Shown here one piece after another: positions 58,077 to 64,000 of a stretch of DNA of 64,000 nt. Location: assembly GCF_001548475.1 (NCBI RefSeq), contig NZ_LRUJ01000014.1:42258-106257 (forward strand). The letters are read 5' to 3'. Under the pieces are notes generated by a model. It was not told where the DNA came from. It made no database searches and saw only the letters and a program-made list of their open reading frames with translations. Within the stretch, counting starts at the first letter, position 1. The number at the start of each line of letters is the position of its first letter. Source of the DNA: Bordetella hinzii LMG 13501. Its GTDB lineage: Bacteria > Pseudomonadota > Gammaproteobacteria > Burkholderiales > Burkholderiaceae_B. A program made the translations under genes and the position numbers.

Positions 58077-58967
58077 TCAGGCGTCCGTGAGACGGGGCTG
58101 GATGAAATCCAGGAAGGCCCGGGTCTTCGCGGGGATGCGCCGCGAGGGCAGCAGGGCGAACAAGGGCATGGGCGTGAGGCTCCATTGCGGCAGCACCCGC
58201 ACCAGCCCGCTTTGCGAAATGGCGCGCTCCATGGCGTCGAACACCAGCAGCGGAGTGATGCCCATGCCTTGGCTGGCCAGGCGGCCCAGCATGCCCACGT
58301 TGTTGGCGGCCAGCCTGCCGGTCACCTGGACGCGCTCGACCTTCTCGCCCGAGTGCAGCACCCAGTAGGAGAAAGCTTCGTTCATGGCCGGGCGCAGGCA
58401 TTCGTGATGCCCGAGGTCTGAAGGCACGCGCGGCTCGCCGTGCTGCTCCAGATACTGCGGCGAGGCATAGAGCTGCTGCGTCATCAGCACGATCTGCTTG
58501 GCGATGAGGCTGGAGTCGGGCTGCGGCCCGAAGCGCAGCACCAGGTCGAAAGGGTTGCTGATGGGATCGATGGGCCGCATGCTCAGGTCGAAATCGCATT
58601 CGATGTCCGGATACTGTTCGCGGAAATCGCGGATCACGATGGGCAGGAAGAGCTGCGCCAGGCTGGTGGGCATGGAGATGCGCAGCCGGCCCTTGGGCTG
58701 GGCGGCCATGTCTTGCAGCTGCTCGTGGGCTACGCGGGCCTCCTCCACGATGTGCCGGCAGCGCTCGAAGTACACCGCGCCGGCCTCGGTGAGATCGATG
58801 CGGCGCGTGCTGCGGTTGAGCAGCTTCATGCCGATGCTGCGCTCCAGCTCGCTGACGCGGCGCGACAGGGTGGACGTGGGGATACCCAAGGCTTCGGCCG
58901 CGTGGCTGAAGTTCTTGCGCTTGGCGACTTCGACGAACAAGGCGATGTCGTTGAGCTGGATATCCAT
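58077..58967 (-). CDS. LysR-family transcriptional regulator
   Basis: 296 residues. N-terminal winged helix (LNDIALFVEVAKRKNFSHAAEALGIPTSTLSRRVSELERSIGMKLLNRSTRRIDLTEAG) and a LysR substrate-binding domain (about 90-290). The sequence resembles the AaeR/DmlR-like group by KGRLRISMPTSLAQLFLPIVIRDF. Its target is not evident; the divergent neighbour is the GELDYPP-repeat gene, and the shared region carries phased repeats at 59090-59151. Confidence 0.92.
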   Translation of the reverse strand: MDIQLNDIALFVEVAKRKNFSHAAEALGIPTSTLSRRVSELERSIGMKLLNRSTRRIDLTEAGAVYFERCRHIVEEARVAHEQLQDMAAQPKGRLRISMPTSLAQLFLPIVIRDFREQYPDIECDFDLSMRPIDPISNPFDLVLRFGPQPDSSLIAKQIVLMTQQLYASPQYLEQHGEPRVPSDLGHHECLRPAMNEAFSYWVLHSGEKVERVQVTGRLAANNVGMLGRLASQGMGITPLLVFDAMERAISQSGLVRVLPQWSLTPMPLFALLPSRRIPAKTRAFLDFIQPRLTDA

Positions 58968-59275
58968 AAATCAATCGTCCCGGGTATGTCTGCTGGCGCG
59001 CCTATGATACGTGCCCTGATTATTGCGCAATTGGAAATCTGCTTTCCAGGCGGTGCTTTCAGCGAGCTGAACCGCTGTTTTTTTGTTCTATGAACGGAAG
59101 AGATTTTTCCATGAATGGAGAGTTGATCCCATTGGTGGAAAGATGATACTCAAATTAAGGGTTTTTACTGATCACGCCGCGCAGCATACTGCGGATGCGC
59201 GCCGTTTCCGCTTTCGTTGCCTGGAGGCGGCGGCGGCAATACGATCAGTCATCTCCCATGCGAGCGCCCGCCACG
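58968..59275. other. Intergenic region between the LysR gene and the GELDYPP-repeat gene
   Basis: About 308 bp, AT-richer than the surrounding coding DNA. It holds three phased 20-21 bp repeats and the first copy of a promoter-like element (both described separately). Nothing else recognisable; reading frames here are short and without ribosome-binding sites. Confidence 0.6.
59090..59173 (+). promoter_or_regulatory. Phased repeats and first copy of the shared promoter-like element
   Basis: Three related words, ATGAACGGAAGAG (59090), ATGAATGGAGAG (59111) and ATTGGTGGAAAGATG (59131), are spaced 21 and 20 bp apart, about two helix turns. The last begins a 43-bp stretch (59131-59173) that aligns without gaps to 59743-59785 upstream of the porin (32 of 43 identical by eye). 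Within it TTGGTG and TAAGGG are 18 nt apart. Probably activator sites plus promoter. Confidence 0.5.
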
Positions 59276-59653
59276 ATGTCTATGGCCACGAATCCACCGC
59301 CCCCCGCCGGCGCCGGCCCGTCCGCGCCCAAAACGCGCGAGCAGGTGCGCGCCGAGCGCCTGGCTGCAAAGGCGGCCGGACAGATCGGCTTTGGCGAGCT
59401 CGACTACCCCCCTGTCCCGCCCCCGGGCAGCCCCAAGACGCGGGCCGCCGTTGAGCGGGAGCGCCAGGCGCAGGGGCGGATCCCGCAGGGTGAATTGGAC
59501 TATCCGCCCGCCGCCGCGCCCGCCGCGGGCAAGACGCGGGCCCAGATTGCGGCGGAATTACAACAGGCCAGGGATGAGGGGAAAGTAACTTTCGGCGAAT
59601 TGGACTACCCGCCAGCCGGGGGAAAGGAGGCGCTCGGACCGGGGCTGAAATGA
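59276..59653 (+). CDS. Small protein with three GELDYPP-ended repeats (DUF4148-like)
   Basis: 125 residues from ATG 59276 (ATG 59258 or 59282 are also possible; none has a clear ribosome-binding site). Three repeats at about 19-46, 54-78 and 86-113 each begin K-T-R and end GELDYPP, joined by Pro/Ala-rich linkers: KTREQVRAERLAAK..., KTRAAVERERQAQG..., KTRAQIAAELQQARDE.... The helix-forming KTR...E/L part and DYP end recall DUF4148, a short betaproteobacterial envelope family, but no signal peptide is seen. Rich in Pro, Ala, Glu and Arg. It shares a promoter-like element with the porin downstream. Function unknown. Confidence 0.65.
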   Translation: MSMATNPPPPAGAGPSAPKTREQVRAERLAAKAAGQIGFGELDYPPVPPPGSPKTRAAVERERQAQGRIPQGELDYPPAAAPAAGKTRAQIAAELQQARDEGKVTFGELDYPPAGGKEALGPGLK

Positions 59654-59742
59654 CCGCTTCCACCCGGGCTTCCCTGGGAGATGGGCGAGAAAGCGCTATT
59701 CCAGATATGGTCCAAATACGACATTAGGGTCTTTATATTTTC

Positions 59743-59785
59743 ATTGATGGAAAGGTGTTCTCCGAAATAAGGGTTACTCCTGATC
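59743..59785 (+). promoter_or_regulatory. Second copy of the shared promoter-like element (porin)
   Basis: Begins ATTGATGGAAAGG and ends TAAGGGTTACTCCTGATC; TTGATG (59744) and TAAGGG (59768) are 18 nt apart, as in the copy at 59131. About 120-160 nt before the porin ATG. The rest of 59654-59904 shows no gene. Confidence 0.5.
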
Positions 59786-59904
59786 GTTACACGACTGAAA
59801 CTTTCATTGTGCGCGCCGCCTCTGGCTGCCGAAAGCAGCGGGGTAGACGCAGTGAGCGTAGCGCGCGCAAGCCTTTTCAAGTCCTTCCGCAATGGGAACT
59901 CATC

Positions 59905-61017
59905 ATGAAAAAGACGCTATTGGCTGTGGCGCTGCTGGCCGGTTTCGCTGGCGCGGCGCAAGCGGCTGACTCGGTCACGCTGTATGGTTTGATCGACGCC
60001 GGTATCGGTTACGAGCAAGTGAAATTCAAGGGCGAGAAGCAGAGCCGCTTCGGCGCCGTCCAGGGCGTGAGCAGCGGTTCGCGCTTCGGTATGCGCGGTG
60101 TGGAAGACCTGGGTGACGGCCTGCGCGCCGTGTTCAACCTGGAAGCCGGTTTCGGTCCCCTGAACGGCAACTCGCTGCAAAATGGCCGCCTGTTCGGCCG
60201 TCAAGCCACGGTGGGCCTGGACAGCGACAGCTGGGGCCGTCTGGAATTCGGCCGCCAGACCAATATGGCGTCGAAGTTCCTGGGCTCGATCGATCCTTTC
60301 TCGATCAGCTACAACACCGCCAACCTGGGTACGACGTTCAGCTCCGCGAACACGATGCGCCTGGACAACATGGTCCTGTACCAAACCCCGAGCTTCAGCG
60401 GCTTCAAGTTTGGCATCGGCTACGCCTTCAACGCGGACGACACGCAAGACACCGATGGTCGCAAGGGCTTCCAGACCAACGACAACAACCGCGTCCTGAC
60501 GACCGGCCTGCAGTACCTGAACGGCCCCCTGAACGTGGCGCTGGTCTATGACCGCATGAACGTCAGCAACAACATCACCGGCGGCAAGGACACGGACTCG
60601 GTCCAGGCTTATGCCATCGGCGCTTCGTATGACTTCGAAGTGGTCAAGCTGGCTGCCGCTTTCGGCCAGACCCGCGACGGCTGGTTCGTTGGCCAGGATA
60701 TGGGCACGACCCCGACCGGCATGCAGAAGTTCGGTTCCTTCCGTGGCGCCGACGGCTTCCGCGCCAATTCCTACATGATCGGTGCGACCGTGCCCCTGGG
60801 CCGTCATGCCGTGTTCGGTTCCTGGCAGCGCGCCACCCCGAACAACGACAACCTGACGGGCGACGACGCCACGTTCAACGTGTACAGCCTGGGTTACACC
60901 TATGACCTGAGCAAGCGCACCAACCTGTACGCCTACGCTTCGTACGCCGACAACTACGCCTTCCAGCGCGATGCCAAGGATACGGCGGTCGCGGTCGGTA
61001 TCCGTCACCGGTTCTAA
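59905..61017 (+). CDS. Major outer-membrane porin
   Basis: 370 residues from ATG 59905. Signal peptide MKKTLLAVALLAGFAGAAQA, then a betaproteobacterial porin barrel: DSVTLYGLIDAGIGYEQV, RFGMRGVEDLGDGLRAVFNLEAGF, GRQATVGLDSDSWGRLEFGRQ, and the C-terminal AVAVGIRHRF ending in Phe. Codon choice differs from neighbours, with more GGT, CGT, GCT and AAC, as expected of a very highly expressed gene. It resembles the ~40-kDa porin of Bordetella. A long leader (about 120 nt) follows the promoter-like element at 59743, and a strong terminator follows the gene. Confidence 0.95.
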   Translation: MKKTLLAVALLAGFAGAAQAADSVTLYGLIDAGIGYEQVKFKGEKQSRFGAVQGVSSGSRFGMRGVEDLGDGLRAVFNLEAGFGPLNGNSLQNGRLFGRQATVGLDSDSWGRLEFGRQTNMASKFLGSIDPFSISYNTANLGTTFSSANTMRLDNMVLYQTPSFSGFKFGIGYAFNADDTQDTDGRKGFQTNDNNRVLTTGLQYLNGPLNVALVYDRMNVSNNITGGKDTDSVQAYAIGASYDFEVVKLAAAFGQTRDGWFVGQDMGTTPTGMQKFGSFRGADGFRANSYMIGATVPLGRHAVFGSWQRATPNNDNLTGDDATFNVYSLGYTYDLSKRTNLYAYASYADNYAFQRDAKDTAVAVGIRHRF

Positions 61018-61129
61018 GCGTTGCAGGCGTCCGGCATCAAGTTGAAGGAATTCGCGGTGCCTATCTCCGTAGACCGTGAGTGACACGAACCCCAAGTTTG
61101 CGGCCGGACGTCTTTGACGCGAAGAAGCA

Positions 61130-61158
61130 GGGCCTCCCGTCAGGGAGGCCCTTTTTTT
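61130..61158. terminator. Intrinsic terminator after the major porin
   Basis: GGGCCTCCC (61130-61138) and GGGAGGCCC (61143-61151) with a 4-nt loop are followed by seven T. It lies 112 nt after the porin stop and just before the convergent ilvA end. Confidence 0.93.
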
Positions 61159-61179
61159 ATCCCGGCAAGGCCGCGGGGC

Positions 61180-62688
61180 TTACAGGAAGAGCTTGTAGGC
61201 GGGGTTTTCGGTCTCGTTCCAGTGCGGGTAGCCCAGCTCGGCAATAAACGTCTTGAATTGTTTTTTGTCCGAGGGCGGCACCTGGATGCCTATCAGGATG
61301 CGGCCATAGTCCGCGCCCTGGTTGCGGTAGTGGAACAGGCTGATGTTCCAGTCGGGATTCATGGCATTGAGAAAGCGCATGAGCGCGCCCGGGCGCTCGG
61401 GAAACTCAAAGCGGTAGAGCAGTTCATTCTTGGCCAGCGAAGAACGCCCGCCCACCATGTGGCGCAGGTGGGTCTTGGCCATTTCGTCGTGCGTCAGGTC
61501 CAGGGTGGCAAAGCCGCTCTTGCGGAAATGCGCCGCGATCTTGTCGGGCTCGGCGGGCGAGCTGACCTGCAGGCCGACGAATACATGGGCTTGCTCGGCA
61601 TCCGATATCCGGTAGTTGAACTCGGTGACGCTGCGGTCGCCCACCAGCTCGCAGAAGCGGCGGAAGCTGCCGCGCTGCTCGGGCATGCTCACGGCGAACA
61701 CCGCTTCGCGCATTTCGCCCACCTCGGCGCGTTCGGACACGAAGCGCAGGCGGTCGAAATTCATGTTGGCGCCGCTGGTGATGGCAATCAGCGTCTTGCC
61801 CTTGAGCTTGCGCTGGGCCGCATACTGCTTGGCGCCGGCCAGGGCGAGGGCGCCGGCCGGCTCGAGCACGCTGCGCGTATCCTGGAAGACGTCCTTGATG
61901 GCCGCGCTGATGGCGTCGGTGTTGACCACCACGAAATCATCGACGTACTGGCGGGTGAGCTTGAAGGTCTCGGCGCCCACCAGCTTGACGGCAGTGCCGT
62001 CGGAAAACAGGCCGACGTCGCTCAGGGTGACGCGGCGTCCGGCGCGCACGCTGCGCACCATGGCGTCGGAGTCTTCGGTCTGCACGCCGATGATCTTGAT
62101 CTCGGGACGCAGCTGTTTGATATAGGCCGCCACGCCGGCGACCAGGCCGCCGCCGCCGATGGCCACGAACACGGCTTCGATGGGACCGGGGTGCTGGCGC
62201 AGGATCTCCATGCCGACCGTGCCCTGGCCGGCGATGACATCCGGGTCGTCAAACGGATGGACGAAGGTCAGCTTCTGTTCTTTCTCGAGTTTCTGCGAGT
62301 GCTGGTAGGCATCGGTGAAACTTTCGCCGGCTAGGACGACTTCGCCGCCCAGGCGCCGCACGGCGTCGATCTTCACTTGCGGGCTGGTCGTCGGCATGAC
62401 GATCACGGCGCGGCAGCCCAGGCGGCGCGCGGCCAGGGCCACGCCCTGGGCATGGTTGCCGGCCGAGGCGGCGATCACGCCGCGGGCCAGGGCGGCCGGC
62501 GGCAGGTTGGCCATCTTGTTATAGGCGCCGCGCAGCTTGAAGCTGAACACCGGCTGGGTATCTTCGCGCTTGAGCAGGACGGTGTTCGAAATTCGCTGCG
62601 ACACCAGGGGAGCGGGTTCGAGCGGGGATTCGACAGCGACGTCGTAGACCTTGGAGGTCAGGATGCGTTTCAGATAGTCAGTGGACAT
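61180..62688 (-). CDS. ilvA: Threonine ammonia-lyase, biosynthetic
   Basis: 502 residues (514 in E. coli). PLP enzyme making 2-oxobutyrate for isoleucine. The PLP lysine lies in SFKLRGAYNKM; ASAGNHAQGVALAA, VFVAIGGGGLVAGVAAYIKQ (phosphate loop) and EPAGALALAGAKQY follow. Two ACT-like regulatory domains (about 325-410 and 420-502) are present, so it should be inhibited by isoleucine. Single-gene unit; the 5' side has a tandem GC-rich repeat. Confidence 0.96.
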   Translation of the reverse strand: MSTDYLKRILTSKVYDVAVESPLEPAPLVSQRISNTVLLKREDTQPVFSFKLRGAYNKMANLPPAALARGVIAASAGNHAQGVALAARRLGCRAVIVMPTTSPQVKIDAVRRLGGEVVLAGESFTDAYQHSQKLEKEQKLTFVHPFDDPDVIAGQGTVGMEILRQHPGPIEAVFVAIGGGGLVAGVAAYIKQLRPEIKIIGVQTEDSDAMVRSVRAGRRVTLSDVGLFSDGTAVKLVGAETFKLTRQYVDDFVVVNTDAISAAIKDVFQDTRSVLEPAGALALAGAKQYAAQRKLKGKTLIAITSGANMNFDRLRFVSERAEVGEMREAVFAVSMPEQRGSFRRFCELVGDRSVTEFNYRISDAEQAHVFVGLQVSSPAEPDKIAAHFRKSGFATLDLTHDEMAKTHLRHMVGGRSSLAKNELLYRFEFPERPGALMRFLNAMNPDWNISLFHYRNQGADYGRILIGIQVPPSDKKQFKTFIAELGYPHWNETENPAYKLFL

Positions 62689-62734
62689 GGAACAGCCGGT
62701 GCATAAAAAGTAGCGTCGGGCAGATTACCACAGG

Positions 62735-62764
62735 GGGGGCCGGCCATCCGGGGGCCGGCCATCC
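62735..62764. repeat. Two tandem copies of a 15-bp GC-rich unit
   Basis: GGGGGCCGGCCATCC occurs twice in direct succession (62735-62749 and 62750-62764) and each contains the palindrome GGCCGGCC. It lies between the divergent ilvA and YqaA-like genes, 35 nt before the latter; it could vary in copy number. Confidence 0.8.
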
Positions 62765-62798
62765 GGGCCCTCCATCGCGGCGGGCTACACTGCGCCGC

Positions 62799-63326
62799 AT
62801 GGAACAATGGCTGCTCGACTCCGTGCATTGGCTGCTGGCCGCCCTGGCATTGCCGGCGGTGGGCCTGCCGGCCGTCTTCTTGATCTGCGTGCTCTCGGCC
62901 ACCCTGTTGCCGCTGGGCTCGGAGGCGGCGGTCTTCGGTTTCATCAAGCTGCAGCCTGATATGTTCTGGCCGGCGATCGCGGTCGCCACCCTGGGCAACA
63001 CCCTGGGCGGGGTGATCAGCTACGCGATGGGCCTGGGCGCGCACCGGGCCTTCGAGCGCTGGCGCGAAAAGCATCCGCACGCCCCGGAAGAGCAGGGCGG
63101 TTTCGCCCGCCGGATGTCCGGGCGCTGGAATGCCCGGGCGCGGCAATGGCTGCACCGCGTCGGCCCGGCCGCGCTGCTGCTGGCCTGGCTGCCGGGCGTG
63201 GGCGATCCGCTATGCGCCGTGGCCGGCTGGCTGCGCCTGTCCTTCTGGCCCTGTGTTGCCTATATGGCGGTGGGCAAACTGGCCCGTTACGTCATCCTGA
63301 CCGCAGGCCTGCTCTGGGTCATTTGA
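62799..63326 (+). CDS. YqaA-type DedA/VTT family membrane protein
   Basis: 175 residues, about four membrane helices. The VTT/SNARE-associated pattern is visible: LSATLLPLGSEAAVFGFI, ATLGNTLGGVISYAMGLGAH (re-entrant region with G-N-x-x-G) and the amphipathic helix followed by LLLAWLPGVGDPLCAVAGWLRL. YqaA proteins are small members of the DedA-related group; transport or lipid-handling roles are suspected but not shown. Divergent from ilvA. Confidence 0.82.
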   Translation: MEQWLLDSVHWLLAALALPAVGLPAVFLICVLSATLLPLGSEAAVFGFIKLQPDMFWPAIAVATLGNTLGGVISYAMGLGAHRAFERWREKHPHAPEEQGGFARRMSGRWNARARQWLHRVGPAALLLAWLPGVGDPLCAVAGWLRLSFWPCVAYMAVGKLARYVILTAGLLWVI

Positions 63327-63438
63327 GCCAAACTGACGAATTCCTGAACGGCTATTCCCCGGGCGCCAGGGGGTATTCGCCGGCCTGGGCCCGCCAATGT
63401 CTTAAAATGTTTTTTTAGGGCCCCTTCCAGCTGCTTCC

Positions 63439-64000
63439 ATGAACGCCCCCCTCGCCAGCCAAATCCTGACTGCGGCGATACCGCCCGCACCCGGCGCGCG
63501 TTTGCGCGAAATTCCCTATAACTACACGTCGTTCTCCGATCGTGAGATCGTCGGCCGGCTATTGGGAGAGGATGCCTGGCAACTGCTGTCCGACCTGCGC
63601 GGCGAGCGGCGCACGGGCCGTTCGGCCCGCATGCTCTACGAGGTGTTGGGCGATATCTGGGTGGTGCGCCGCAATCCCTATCTGCAGGATGACCTGCTGG
63701 ACAACCCCAAGCGCCGCAAGCTGCTGGTCGAGGCCCTGCATCACCGTCTCGGCGAGATCGACAAGCGCCGCGAGCCCGAAGGGGCCGCTGCCCTGGGGCA
63801 TGACCCCCAGCGCGACGCCAAGGTGGTGGAGCTGCTGGCGCGCGCGCGCGCGGCGGTGGCCGAATTCGAGGCCCAGTTCGACCTGACCGACCAGTTGCGC
63901 AAGCAGGCGCAGAAGGTGCTGGGGCGGATCACGGCGCGCGGCAACATCAAGTTCGACGGCCTGTCGCGCGTGGCCCACGTTACCGATGCGACCGACTGGC
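63439..64000 (+). CDS. DUF3683-type large FAD/Fe-S oxidoreductase, N-terminal part (cut by window end)
   Basis: 187 residues visible from ATG 63439, open to the window edge. The segment [78 protein letters not shown] matches the DUF3683 N-terminal domain that precedes an FAD-binding and Fe-S region in betaproteobacterial proteins of ~1300 residues, often annotated as FAD-linked oxidases or D-lactate dehydrogenase-like. The catalytic part lies outside the window, so the reaction cannot be judged here. Confidence 0.85.
   Translation, partial: MNAPLASQILTAAIPPAPGARLREIPYNYTSFSDREIVGRLLGEDAWQLLSDLRGERRTGRSARMLYEVLGDIWVVRRNPYLQDDLLDNPKRRKLLVEALHHRLGEIDKRREPEGAAALGHDPQRDAKVVELLARARAAVAEFEAQFDLTDQLRKQAQKVLGRITARGNIKFDGLSRVAHVTDATDW

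Overview
This is a GC-rich chromosomal window from a betaproteobacterium, most likely Alcaligenaceae (Bordetella or a close relative such as Achromobacter). Support for this comes from two general-diffusion porins of the betaproteobacterial type, the linkage of metX-metW with ampG, the kdsD-kdsC-lptCAB-hpf-ptsN-hprK / rapZ region, a gatCAB unit divergent from mreBCD-mrdA-rodA, and a terminal gene of the large DUF3683 FAD/Fe-S oxidoreductase type. The species assignment is inference. I see no insertion sequence, prophage, integrase or CRISPR array; nearly all of the window reads as conserved core chromosome.

Layout. 0-8.4 kb: the 3' end of a 3-hydroxyacyl-CoA dehydrogenase, a membrane-anchored diheme cytochrome c, tRNA-Arg(CCG), two neighbouring membrane proteins that each carry a His-then-Cys papain-like domain (one fused to an HdeD-like membrane region), a periplasmic lipocalin, gshA, an alpha/beta hydrolase and a small lipoprotein. 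8.4-20 kb: an AEC carrier, an Ldh-family oxidoreductase, a SAM-II riboswitch controlling metX-metW, ampG (apparently with a non-AUG start), an OmpQ-like porin, a tandem universal stress protein, a TRIC-type channel, gdhA, xth and pyrE. 20-29 kb: gatCAB on the minus strand, divergent from the rod-shape operon mreBCD-mrdA-rodA. 29-35 kb: a second Ldh-family enzyme with an SLC13 carrier, slmA, a HAD nucleotidase, argB and metQ.

35-43 kb: tlpA-like, dolP, a SIS-domain isomerase and yraN on the minus strand, then rsmI and ogt on the plus strand, then rlpA and rapZ (minus) and a two-gene multiheme cytochrome unit (plus). 43-49 kb: hprK, ptsN, hpf, lptB, lptA, lptC, kdsC and kdsD, which together cover Kdo synthesis, LPS transport and the nitrogen-PTS arm. 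The rpoN gene often found between lptB and hpf is not there. 49-57.5 kb: purT, then a GbsR/MarR-type regulator with a palindrome over its own promoter, followed by the cytochrome bd oxidase operon cydA-cydB-cydX-cydD-cydC and apt. 57.5-64 kb: a LysR regulator, a small protein made of three GELDYPP-ended repeats, a major porin, ilvA, a DedA/YqaA-type membrane protein and the start of the DUF3683 oxidoreductase.

The least explained elements are the paired papain-like membrane proteins (2.2-4.6 kb), the AUC-start ampG, the promoter-like element shared by the GELDYPP-repeat gene and the major porin (59.1 and 59.7 kb), and the palindromes in front of the hdeD-like gene, the GbsR gene and hpf.
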